Shown here piece by piece: positions 48,306 through 59,536 of a stretch of DNA of 64,000 nt. The position numbers and the translations under genes are program-made. The notes under the pieces were generated by a model. The model was not told the DNA's origin and searched no databases. It worked only from the letters and a program-made list of their open reading frames with translations. The stretch is taken from positions 930,001 to 994,000 of the forward strand of contig JARWMV010000243.1 of NCBI GenBank assembly GCA_030998015.1, read 5' to 3'. Within the stretch, counting starts at the first letter, position 1; each line of letters begins with the position of its first letter. Source of the stretch: Ceratorhiza oryzae-sativae. Taxonomy: Eukaryota > Basidiomycota > Agaricomycetes > Cantharellales > Ceratobasidiaceae.

Positions 48306-48463
48306 TAGAGTTACTTCTGATTGCATATACCATGTGTGTTTGATACAGTAATGTGTATTCTATCTGCTGTCCCTGGGTGCCATTGCGTGGCTGTGTCTCG
48401 GGCGCTTGGTATGGCTTGAAGAGGCGGAGCCGAGGGAGCGAAAAAGCCCAAGACAGCGACAGA

Positions 48464-50225
48464 ATGCAGCGGCGGCCGTACGTACGAGCCGCGACAGAGA
48501 TCGACCCGACGAGCCCTCGACCACCACCGCGCACGCCGTCGCCAACCCTCGCGTCGACGTCGATGAGCGAAAAGAGCAGCCCACGACTTGGCTCGGCCAC
48601 CCTCAGCCGCGGCTACTGCATTGCTCTTGCCGTCCTCACCCTCGTCTTTCTCAGCGCGCTCGCCGTCTCACGCGACTCGATTCCGCTCCACCTCCCCAAG
48701 CACGGCCTGACCGACGCCTATGCGCTCCGCCCACACGACTATCTCAACGCGAGCGCGTCGGATCCCGCGCCATTTGACTTTTGCCCGATTTACGGACCCG
48801 GCGACGAGCTCGCGGCCAAGTATGGCCAGACGGTGCTCGCGAGGACACGTTTCCATGCGGGCAGCGGCGCGCGCATTCAGCGCGTTGTGCACAAGGCGCT
48901 CAGTGGGTTGCCGGTTACAATCAGCGTTCTTGGCGGAAGCAGTGCGTTTTTTTATATACACCCTCTTCATTTTTTTTACTCGTCATGGGCTAATGTGAAT
49001 GCTAGTTTCTGCATGCCACGGCGCAGGTGCGGATCCTATCGCGCCAACATGTTACCCGACTCGGTTCTTCAACTGGTGGAACTCGGTATTTCCTCATCCC
49101 GCATCCGAATTGACCAATGGCGCTCTCCGACGCACCAACTCGGGCTACTTTGCGTTTTGCTCTGCTCACCATTTGCCCGACCGCACCGACCTCGTTATTC
49201 TCGACTTTGACGCCGCAGACCCGAACACTCCAGACTCGGCCGACCACTTTGAGCTCCTGGTTCGCTCGATTCTGCTCCGACCCGACCAACCAGCCGTCCT
49301 CGTCCTCGGCCATTTCGCGCCCCAGCACCAAGGCGAGCATGGCTGGGCCGGCGCAGAGACCATACACGGCAGCGTGGCGCAGTACTATGACGTTCCACAC
49401 GTGAGCACCAAGCCCGTGCTGTACAACCGCTACTTGTCCCACCCGGACGAGACTACCGGGACGTACTATGCCGACCCTGTCTTGGCCAACCCAGCTGGAC
49501 ATGTCGTCCTCGCCGACGTGTTGATCTCGTATTTCCAGAGTCAGATCTGTGCGGGCTGGGCGGCGGCGCGTGGACACGCGTTTGACGCGCCGAGGTTCAC
49601 GCCCGATACAAAAGGCAAGGGCTTGCTTGGAGGAAACGCGGCGTACGCGGACGCCAAGGAAGAAGAGGACGAGACGAATCCCACTCAGGATCCCTCGAGG
49701 ACGGATGCGCGATCTCCCGAGCGTCGTCGCGTCGTTCCGGGAAGTCAAGCCTTTTTGTGCGAGCGCAAACGACCTGGTCAATCCTCTCCCGCCTTCGCTC
49801 TTTTACGGCTCGGGCTGGTCGATGCGCAACGATCCCAAGGCTGATTCAGAGTTGTTGAGGCACTATTGGGCGTCGGAGATCCCCACGAGCAAGATGCGTG
49901 TGAGCGTCAAGCTGTCGGCTGGAGATGTAGGTGTATACTTTGTGAGGGAGAAGCGGGGCGCGGCTGTGGCAGAAGCCGCGTGCTGGGTTGATGACAACGT
50001 TGCTGGAGGCGTGAGGATCTCGAACGAGGGCGGAGGCGACGAACCTCTTCCCGAGTGAGTGCTCTTTCTTTTCATCTGGATTATTTTATTCATCGGATCT
50101 CCTATAGGCTTATGCTCATTGACCGGCAAGTCCAGGCCGGATCTCACTTTGTGGAATGCGCGCTTGGAGGCGAAGAGGGTTCATCGTCGCCGACGTTCAG
50201 GATTCTTGGTATCTTTGCAACATAG
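48464..50225 (+). CDS. SGNH-type 'capsular associated' membrane protein
   Basis: Exons 48464-48941, 49006-49642, 49689-50054 and 50108-50225. An upstream in-frame ATG at 48464 and another at 48563 both precede the membrane anchor GYCIALAVLTLVFLSALAV. The lumenal part has GGSISACHGAG, with a Ser in an SGNH block-I-like position, then FFNWWNSVFPHPASE, HFELLVRSILLRPDQPAVLVLGH, AQYYDVPHVS and YYADPVLANPAGHVVLADVLI, with a late Asp/His. The C-terminal half ends FRILGIFAT. Similar Agaricomycete proteins are commonly named capsular associated protein. A 46-nt intron (49643-49688) restores the frame to NAAIPRGRMRDLPSVV. Possibly a glycan acyl-transferase or esterase; activity is inferred. Confidence 0.8.
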
Positions 50226-50907
50226 ATGACTCAGTTCGTGTGTGGTTGGGTATGTTCAAAAACACCTCGCGAGGGCAGAGACAGGCGAGGCGAGGGGCGT
50301 GTATATACGAGTTTTTTGTGAGCGTTCGATATCGATAGACATGTAATAGTTGGTTGGTTCCGTGTCTTTACTTTTTGGAAGCTAGTCGACTGGAATCAAA
50401 TCGTCGTGTATTGGTACTGGATGTGAGTTGGGCGCTCCTCGGCCAGGTACTTGGACGCTTGACCTGTACGTCCGGTGACAAGTGACGGATGACCGAAGCT
50501 AAGGTTTGTCACAGCGATTATATGCAGATCCAGCTTAGCGTTGATAAACGCCCACATCAGGTGTGATCTGGAGAAAAAGATATCACCCAACGAGGTTAGA
50601 ATGCCGAATCAAGTCGAAAACGTGTACGGCGTAAAGGGGCGAAGTTAAATAGGGAATCAACTCTCTCTCTACCCATGTATTTGCTTCCAACCTGTGGGTT
50701 CGTGGCTCCCTAGGTAACCGTGGAAGGATCTTCCAGTAGCTTGGATTAGAGAGGGTGATCCCATTTTGACGATAGCCTTGTGATATGATTGGCCACATCC
50801 AGAATATACCTCTCCGTTTTACCGAAGGGCGAATCACACGCGGCGCGGTGCATGAATGCACATATATATCGTGGATTGTAGCCCCAAACCATCCCCACCA
50901 AGCAGAC
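50226..50907. other. Intergenic before the P450 tandem
   Basis: No exon recognised. A TATA-like ACATATATAT occurs near 50864, about 40 bp before the P450 start. Confidence 0.5.
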
Positions 50908-53134
50908 ATGGCCTCGACTTCATTATGCTTGGCTTCAGTCCTCCTAGGCGGGTTGTATCTTGTTCTCGAGAGACGTAAGCGTCATCCTCGAGCGCGGCTA
51001 CCCCTTCCACCGAGTCCGACTTCATATCCTATCATCGGAAATGTCTTGTCAATGCCCAAGGAGTATGAGCATGAAGGATTTCTGGAATTAGGACGCAATC
51101 TCGGAAGTAAGTCGCGCATTTACGCCCTTGCAAGTTGAGCAGGCTGTTGATGTTTGATGCTAGGCGATATCATTTCGCTGAGCTTCTTTGGGGTGACGAT
51201 CATTGTGCTAAACTCTGCCAAAGCTGCCAACGATCTACTCGAAAAACGCTCTGCCATATACTCTGACCGTATAGCATTCCCCGCTTTGGGAGACACTCGA
51301 CTGTAAGTAGAAAAAACACGAGTGGGCGTCAATCTGACTCGCCTGGCCACCTATAGGATGAACTGGTCAACAAACGTTAGCTCAGATGGATACACTAATA
51401 TGTTCAAAAAGCACCGTCGGATGATGCACATGTGGCTAAACAAACAGGTTGTCGCGACGTTCCATCCGTCCCAGCAACGCCAGACTAGGTGCCTTTTACA
51501 ACGTTTGATGAGCAAAGAGGGCGAGCTCGTCACGTCTGAACATCTAAGCAAGGAGCTCTCCATGTAAGTCGTTGAAATTCCTTCTCTAAGTCGAGCACAA
51601 CGTGTCTTGTCAACTTAGAACAATGGCGAGTACCTTGCTTCATTCGACCTATGGATATGATCTTCAAAGCCCCGACGACCCGTTCCTGCTGGAGCCCCGA
51701 GTGCTATTGGATAATATGGTTCGAGCTGTTACGCCCTCGTGTACGTTCAAGTTGGATTTTGCGTGTTCGCAAACAAGTGATACTCACAGCTCGGCAAACA
51801 GGCTTTCGGGTCAACCTGTTTCCCGCTCTGGCCAATTTGCCCGACTGGTTGCCTGGGATGGAATGGAAAAAGACTCTTCGGGGGTGGGGAGAGCACAAGG
51901 ATAAGATCTTGGCAGACTTGGTGAATTGGACAAAAGCTCAAATGGTAGACCTTTCATCCTAACCCTTGCTTCACTATACCAATTCATTGTTTGCATTTAT
52001 TTTAACAGACAGCTGGGGTCAACGAGCCTTCCATAGTCGCTTCGTTTGTTGGGGAAATAGATAAATGGGGCCATACTGAATCAGAGGCATGGTCGTCGAT
52101 CCAAGAGGTGGGGATAGGGTTACTTGGTGGTGAGTACCTATGCGGCAATCTACTGAATAGAGAGACGTTTACGTTGTTCGCGCCTAGGTGGTACCGACAC
52201 GGTAAGTAAATATAAGAAATGTATGTGCATCAAATAGAAGGCTAATGAATATTTGGCAGGGGGTTGGGTCGCTTATGGTCTTTATAATAGCGATGCTCTT
52301 ATTCCCAATATTCAAAAAAAGGCTCAGGACGAGATTGATGCTGTCATTGGAACCGATCGGCTACCAACTGTAGAAGACCAACCAAACTTGCCTTACATCC
52401 AACGTCTGATGCTCGAATGCGCAAGGTGGCGGCCTGTTCTCCCACTTGGTATGTTGCTTAGTCGGTGTTTCGATCATAAATCGATAAAATTACTACGAAG
52501 CGATACCTCACAAGTGTATGGAAGATAACGAGTATCGTGGGTATTTTCTCCCCCAGAACGCGATTGTGTAAGTGCGATAGAGGATGGAAACGCAAATATT
52601 CTGTTAACATGGTTTGAATTCGTAGTTTTGGAAATATTTGGTAATTCAACCGCATAACCTTGTGTTGCCTTCCCCCTCCTAAGCGCACTCACAACAGGGC
52701 CATGACGCGCGACGCAAACGTCTATCCAAATCCCGAGGTGTTCGACCCTGATCGATTTCTAGACCCAAGTGTGCCGCCTGCTCCTGTGTTTGGTTGGGGC
52801 CGCCGGTAAGTGCCTTGCGAAGTTATTTCTATCTGGCTTGTGTACTGATATTCAGAACCAAGGATTTGCCCCGGATCGCATTATAGCGAGTCTTCTCAGT
52901 TCATTGCTATTTCGTCTATCCTCGCCGCCTTTAACATAACACCAGCGAAGGACGATTCTGGAAGCCCAACCCTGCCTTCAATTAAGCCCGAAAACACAGT
53001 CACATTGTGAGCCCACCCGTTTCTAACGCATCTGATTACATCTTTAACATGATTTCAGTCGTCCACTGCCATTCAAGTGCAGGTTTACTCCACGTTCAGG
53101 TTTGTATACCGAACTTGTTCGTAACGGGGTGTAG
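50908..53134 (+). CDS. Cytochrome P450, tandem copy 1, one apparent frameshift
   Basis: MASTSLCLASVLLGGLYLVLE is the membrane anchor, then LPLPPSPTSYPIIGNVLSMP. Further exons give IISLSFFGVTIIV, HRRMMHMWLNKQVV (C helix), LPDWLPGMEWK, the I-helix GGTDT encoded on a 14-nt exon (52188-52201), LMLECARWRP (ExxR), DPDRFLDPSVPPAP and the haem loop FGWGRRICPG. It ends ELVRNGV at 53134. In the exon after the I helix the frame shifts at 52304-52306: LLFP must continue NIQKKAQDEID, which needs one more base in the CCC run. Otherwise complete. Probably an ER-anchored monooxygenase; the substrate cannot be told. Confidence 0.85.
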
Positions 53135-53631
53135 AATTCGAACTTGTCACATAGCAAATGAATCGATTTTATAGCAAACGGCTAAAAAGGCTTGAGTAAG
53201 AGGGGCCGAGGTTTCACAAACCTGCTGGTAAGCTTTCGATAGCGACAGGTACGTATCGGTTTCGTCGAACCACTTGAACCTTTCTCTCGGTACAACTTTG
53301 TTTAATTTTTTGGGACGTTTTGGGAGTTTGTGCACCAGGTTCTCTTGGCAGGCGAAGGCTTACGCTATTCCAAGACGGGGAGGCGGGCATGCATCCCCGG
53401 GTGGCCGTTTATCGCAGGATATATGGAGTAATTCTGACTCCGCGTAATGGTAGAGGTCCGGAATGTCGTCATGTTGTACCTATATGGATAGCGGGGGGGT
53501 TGCATCGGCCTTACCAATCTATACGCCACGTGCCTCGAAAGGTGCTTACCTTGTATTGTGCCCGCGGAATCGGTCAAACTCTGCGGCACATAAACTGTCA
53601 GGCGTAATTATCCGATGACCTCCTTCGAACC
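53135..53631. other. Intergenic between P450 copies 1 and 2
   Basis: Short spacer; no supported exon. Serves as promoter region for copy 2. Confidence 0.45.
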
Positions 53632-53728
53632 ATGATGCACTCTATCTCACTATATCTTGCTCTAGCCTTCGCCGGCGCACTATCTCTCGCTGTTAGACGG
53701 CGTAAACGTTTGCCTCTACCTCCGAGTC

Positions 53729-53736
53729 CTCAATGG
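53729..53736. repeat. 8-bp target-site duplication, left copy
   Basis: CTCAATGG here and again at 57023-57030 flanks the hAT element. Eight bases is the class length for hAT. Confidence 0.95.
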
Positions 53737-56700
53737 CAGTGTTGTTATCGGCCCCACTAACCCAAGAACCGGTTCGGTTCGTTGAGGTAGTTCGTCTGCT
53801 GACTAAGCAGCTGGTCCAGACCAGCGGTCTGTTCATGACCTTGTGACCTGCACAGATGAAATTGTAAATACCGAGTATGGATCTGAACAGAGCAATAGCA
53901 GAGGCATAAATAAATGGAAAAAATGACGAAAAAATCAAAATATATGATGAAAGAGCTGTAATGTATGACGAAAGGACTGTGAAATATGACGGAGGAGTGA
54001 CAATTTGAAGCTCTGAATAAGGTCGATGCAGAGTTGAAAAGGCAGCATCGAACCGAAGCACGGACTTACACTTGATTTCACCCCTTTTCTACCTTCTTAT
54101 CTACTGAATCTAGCGATATGGCCCCAAGGAACTGGACCTGGACATACTTCTGTCGCGGCAAGAGGCGCTACCGGAAGAACAAGACGAACTACGAAGCCTA
54201 CTGCCGTGGGTGTGTTGCTCACTGGATGGAGAATTTGGAAGAAGCAGACCAACAGGCGGTTATGGAAGGAGCGACCGTGCTATCGGTGAGAACTAAGGGT
54301 GAGATTTACAAGGCTGGTTTGTACTCTGTACTTTTTTTAATCCGCATATATGCTAACTTTGATGTACCGAATCAGCCTGTCGAATTGCTAAGCCGATGTG
54401 CGGCCGTCCTTCAACATTTCGAGCTCATATTAGAAATTGTCCATACGTACCCCTTGAGGCAAAACAGAGACTCGCCGAAGAAGAGGCTGCAAGAAATGCT
54501 GCAGATGACTCGAATAATCCAGGTCCTGATTTTGGAACAGATCTAGATGGGCCACCACCTCCGCTGTCAGCTTCCGGGTTGTCTATTCCTTCAAACTCAC
54601 TACCACCTCCATACCATGGCGTACAGGTTCGAGACCCGGTTGACCTTACTCCTGCTGAGACGAAATCCTTTCAAGCTGATATCTTGCGCCTTTTTGTTGC
54701 CAACAACTTTGCTCTTTGCGCTGTTGATTCAATCGAGACTCGACTTTTTTTCAATAAATATTTTCCAGGCACTCAGCTTCCGACTCGGCAAGCACTCAGT
54801 GGGCGCATTCTGAAGGAGGCGGTCCGAGAGTCAGAAGAGCGTATGGTTCAGGCTGTGTATGGCAAACTAGCCACAGGGATGAGTGATGGATGGAAGGATA
54901 AACGGAAGTGTTCACTTTTGGCATACATGGCTAACGTTGATTTGACGGTGCGTCTCTTACTGCAGACTAACAGTACTATTCTTATAACCTTGCATATATT
55001 TAGGCTTACACTGTTGGCGTGGAAGACATTTCAGTGCTCCCGAAGACGGCAGACAATCATCTTAAGGTTGTGAAACAGGCAATTAAGCGGTGTGAAGATG
55101 AGCTAGGAATGAAGATAATTGGATGGGTGTCCGATGCTGGGGGTGATTCGCGTGGTATGCGAATTCGTTTGGGGAAAGAGCGCCCAGAACTGCTCTTGTT
55201 TGATTGTTGGGCTCATCAAGTGCTTTTCCTTTGATTTCAAAATTTGGATTTCTTAAACTAACAATTAACTTCAGATCCAATTGGTTGTTGGCGATATTCT
55301 CAAGCTCAAGAGCAACCTCGTTTCCGCTGGTGACGACGCACAGGAGATTGCCAAGTGGTTCACGACACACAGCCAGGCCCTTGGGCTTCTTCATGACGAA
55401 CAAGTTAAGGCGGGCGGCCGCTCTCGGATGTACACTGTCCCAAACCTCACTCGATGGACAAGCCATTATATCACTGCACAAGGACTTCTGGATGACCGTG
55501 GCCCATTGCGAGCAACAGTTGCTTTGCATCACGATCGGCTGAAGCAAATTGGATCACGGGACCCAGAGCGCACCAAGCGTGTTCTTGCGGCGGTTGAGCA
55601 ACCTAGCTTCTGGGAGCGACTTGAAGAGTAAGTTTGTAGTGCGCATTTATCCCATTTATTTACTCACATTTTATGAAGGCTCGCTTCGTACCTTCGGCCC
55701 CTGGCCATCGCCTTAAATGTAGCTCAAGCTGCTGATACGCGTCTCCATCACATTCTTATCACTCTTGGACGCCTGCACCAGATTTTCGATGACCCGAGTA
55801 TAGATCCCGACGTTCGTGCCCGCATGCTTGCTAGTCTTGAGCTTCGATGGAGAAAGGCAGACCAAGATGCGTTCATTCTAGCTGTTTTCTTTCATCCATA
55901 CATCCGGTGTCATCTCTTCAGTTCAAATGGCCCCGATTTTTGCGCCAACGCACTTTATAGCATTGTTCGACGAGTTTTCACCCGTGTTTTCCAGAAAGAA
56001 CCTGACTCTGGCCTCTTCGAAGCATTCATGTCGTATTACAATTGGACTGACGAGTTCTCTGCCGAGGCGTGGCATCTTGAGGAATACTCTAACATGTATA
56101 GCAAGGAGGTCAGTTTATTCAATTATCCAACACCAGATGAAGTATCTCTGACAGAATTCCTCAAATAGGGCAAGGATATCAATCTTGATGCGCTCTGGTC
56201 GTCGGTTCCTTGTCCGGGAACAACCAATAACGGCCGTCACCAACTCGCTGCTCTTGCGAGGCTAATCCTTTCGATCGTGGCCAATTCTGCTGGCTGCGAA
56301 CGGCTTTTTAGTCGTATGGGAAATATTCACACAAAGCTTCGCAACCGCTTCGATTTCGAGCGAGTGCACGACATTGCTACATTAGCTATGGACATTAATG
56401 CTCAACACCAAGCTGCTGGCCTCACCCGAAAGCGAATGAAGCGACGCTTCGACACGCCCCGACCCCCTCCGGCTCTGCGCATCGCCAGCGGGATGGAAGA
56501 GCTTGAACTCGACTCGCTCCCCAATCCACCTGCGGATTTGATCGATCGCCCCGACGACGTTGACTCTGAAGATGAGGGATTAGAGGAACATGAGTCAGGG
56601 GAGCAGAACCTGACTGCACTTGCCACGCATTTCGATCAAGCACTCATCGACGACGACAACGAAGACCACATCGAGGAGGTTCCCGAATCCTCAGTTAACC

Positions 56701-57022
56701 CAAACCAGGCTCATGCTCGCCCTCGTCGACTTCGTTTGTATTTTAGTCAGGCTCATGCGATCCCACTCGCCGAGTTGTTTGACTTTTCAGGATCGGCTGG
56801 AGGCGTTGAAGAGGGGCTCGGGGTGTTTTGGCGATATGGGATAGCTAATCTGGCTAGGGAGCGTGAGATATACGAATCTGCAGCGTCTGTGCGCGCTTGA
56901 TAGCGTTATCTTGTACTTAATTTCAAATTAATGACCAACGAACCAGTCTTGTAACCAACCGGTTGGCTCCACAGACCAGCATCGGCCGAAAACGGGATTA
57001 TTGTCGGTTCATAACAACACTG
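53737..57022 (+). mobile_element. Autonomous-looking hAT DNA transposon
   Basis: 3286 bp with perfect 12-bp terminal inverted repeats (CAGTGTTGTTAT and ATAACAACACTG) and an 8-bp duplication CTCAATGG outside. It carries one transposase gene in the same direction as the host P450. Outside the gene, about 380 bp on the left and 120 bp on the right hold subterminal sequence. Perfect ends, intact transposase and clean target copies point to a recent and possibly still mobile insertion. Confidence 0.95.
54118..56900 (+). CDS. hAT-family transposase
   Basis: It starts MAPRNWTWTYFCRGK and is split by about five introns. An N-terminal zinc-binding part holds CRGC and, after intron 1, CGRPSTFRAHIRNC, as in BED-type fingers. 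The RNase-H-like core includes MSDGWKDKRKCSLLAYM (first catalytic Asp region), GWVSDAGGDSRG (second) and LLLFDCWAHQ. The C-terminal dimerisation segment reads ANSAGCERLFSRMGNIHTKLRNRF, diagnostic for hAT. After it lies an acidic tail. The introns (for example 56109-56168, GTCAGT...AATAG) keep the frame, and no premature stop was found. It cuts and pastes the element by its terminal repeats. Confidence 0.92.
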
Positions 57023-57030
57023 CTCAATGG
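57023..57030. repeat. 8-bp target-site duplication, right copy
   Basis: CTCAATGG directly after the right terminal repeat; the host P450 frame continues from it. Confidence 0.95.
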
Positions 57031-59140
57031 TACCCTATAATTGGAAATATTCTTTCCATGCCAAAATCGTTCGAGCATGAAGGGTTTGTTAAACTGGGAA
57101 AAGAACTAGGAAGTAAGTAATAGATGGGGATTGTGATCATAGGGGATGATAGGGGGGAGCACTGACTGTCCGATTTAGGCGACATTATTTCTCTTAGCTT
57201 TTTTGGCATCACGATCGTTGCACTCAATTCTGCAGAGAGTGCTAGCGATCTTCTGGACAAACGCTCCAACATATACTCTGATCGACTTCCTTTCGCTGCT
57301 CTGAGAGAGCCTACTCTGTGGGTATAAATAATATGGAGAATTCGGTGCATTTAACCCCGAGATTATTGTAGCATGAATTGGTCGACTTTTGTTCCCGCTT
57401 CAAGGTACGACAACTTGCACAAGAAACATCGTCGAATGATGCACATGTGGCTCAATAAGCAAGCCGTCACTGCGTTTCAGCCTGCTCACCAGAGGCAAGC
57501 TAGGGAGTTTTTGCAGCGCATGTTGCAAAACAACGGCGAGGTTATCACGTCTGAATATCTGGGCAAGGAGTTCCTGAGGTGAGCCTTATTACTTGTCGCT
57601 CTCTTGGACTGGCTTTAGCATCGAGTGCCGCCATAGAACATTTTCGGGTACCTTGCTTCAGTCGATCTATGGATACCATCTGCAAAGCCCAGAGGACCCA
57701 TTTATGCTGAGGCCACAACAAGCAATCGATCGTCTAGTTGAAGCGGTGACGCCCTCGGGTATGTCTGCGTTAGTGAGCATATGGATAGTAATAGTGATTA
57801 AAGCCAAACCGGTAGCGTTTCTGGTCAACACATTTCCTGTCCTCGTCTACCTCCCAGACTGGTTTCCTGGGACAGAGTGGAAACGGAAGCTTCGAGAGTG
57901 GGGCAAGCAGAAGGACGTGACGGTGAAGGCTACTGTCGATTGGACAAAAGAACAGATGGTTTGTTGGCTTCCGAAGTTTCGTTTATGCTACTAAAGGCAC
58001 TCTTCCATTACTAATTAGGCAGCTGGGTTAAACGAACCCTCAATTGTTTCATCTTTCCTTGGTGAAATAGACAAGTGGGGTCAAAACGAGGCAGAAGCGA
58101 ACGCATCTATTCAGGAAGTCGCTATCGGACTCTTAGCCGGTGGGTGGATGCAACGATCAGAGAAATATGGTTAAATTCATATTTCTCCCACGTAGGCGGT
58201 ACAGATACTGTGAGTATAACCATTCTGGTCTTGAGGTAACTGGAACGTTAACGAAACAAGGATAGGGGGTTGGCGCTCTCGTCATATTCGTGATAGCCAT
58301 GCTTTTGTTTCCGGATGTTCAGGCAAAGGCGCAGCAAGAGATTGACACCGTTGTGGGCACTGACCGACTTCCGGCAGTGGAGGACCAACCGAATCTGCCG
58401 TATATCAGGCGCCTCATGCTCGAGTGCGCGAGATGGCAGCCTCCCATTCCACTTGGTTAGTCTGACGGATATTTACTCGAATCCAAACGTTATAATATTC
58501 CCGTAGCGGTTCCCCACCGGTGTACCGAAGATAACGAGTATCGTGGTTATCTATTGCCAAAGGGTGCAATCATGTGCGTAGAATACCAAACCAAGTCCTC
58601 ATGAGCTTATCCATCTAACACTACTTTGATTGTACAGCTTCGGAAACGTTTGGTTAGTGGCACGATTACCTGAACTTTGGTTCTGCTGACTAAAATGAAA
58701 CAGGGCTATAACGCGCAATGAGAATCTATACCCAGACCCCGAATCTTTCGATCCTGACCGTTTCCTGGATCCCAGTGTACCACCTGCTCCCGTGTTTGGT
58801 TGGGGTCGCCGGTGAGTAGAACATTGTGTTGCACCATTGGAACCTAGCACTGAACCATGAGTCAAAGGATGTGTCCTGGATTGCATTATAGTGACTCGTC
58901 CTTGTTCATGATGATCGCCTCAATACTGGCCGTCTATCGCATAATGCCGCGCAAGGATGAAGAAGGCAATATCTTGTATCCGACAATAAAATCCCAAGAT
59001 GTTGCAGTATTGTGAGTCGGTCTGTATTCTGAGATACTTCACCACTTTTAACTGGGTATTCCAGCCGACCAACGCCGTTTGAATGCGCATTCGTCCCACG
59101 GTCCGAGTTACACGTTGAACTAATTCGTCTCGGGGCCTAG

Positions 59141-59536
59141 TAGGGCCCAGAGGTGCGTCAGGAAAAGGGCCTGATGATAGGATGAGATTTATAAATCGAG
59201 GGGGGTTTTGTTATTTTTTGTAAATCTTGGGAGGCTCTAAGTGAATCCTCATGCATTTCTGCTCGTGTTTGCTTTCCGGCTTCTCTTCAAACAGCTTGGC
59301 CTGCGTTCACGAGCCCGTTGAATATGTGTTTTATTAGATAAATACAGAGAGTGGCTTAAGCGCTGCACCATTCCTTGGCTTGATTCAGACCTTGCAGAAG
59401 CAAGGTGATCTCGACCTTCACGTGGATGGCCACGTGTGCTCTAATTTGGGCTACATGCGGAATCATGGTTGCCAAAACCACGCATGATATATAAATGACG
59501 TGACCCTCTGTAGCTCCACTTTGGCGACCCTAAGAC
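59141..59536. other. Intergenic between P450 copies 2 and 3
   Basis: No exon recognised. A TATA-like TATATAAA at about 59487 lies some 50 bp before the start of copy 3. Confidence 0.5.

Larger units (their letters stand above)
53632..59140 (+). pseudogene. Cytochrome P450, tandem copy 2, split by a hAT insertion
   Basis: The gene starts at 53632 with MMHSISLYLALAFAGALSLA and LPLPPSP. It is interrupted at 53737 in the proline-rich hinge and resumes at 57023 with WYPIIGNILSMPKSF. The rest is intact: IISLSFFGITIVAL, HRRMMHMWLNKQAV, LPDWFPGTEWK, I-helix GGTDT on a 14-nt exon (58196-58209), LMLECARWQP (ExxR), DPDRFLDPSVPPAP, haem loop FGWGRRMCPG, end ELIRLGA at 59140. Removing the transposon and one target copy would restore the frame exactly, so the insertion alone inactivates it. 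It may revert by excision, or the element may be spliced or transcribed through. Closest relative in the window is copy 1. Confidence 0.9.

Noticed and set aside
49643..49688. Frameshift in the SGNH gene
   Set aside because: A 46-nt GT-AG intron explains the frame change and restores the expected IPRGRMRDLPS region.
49002..49781. 259-codon minus-strand frame
   Set aside because: Antisense shadow of the SGNH protein exon; no domain features.
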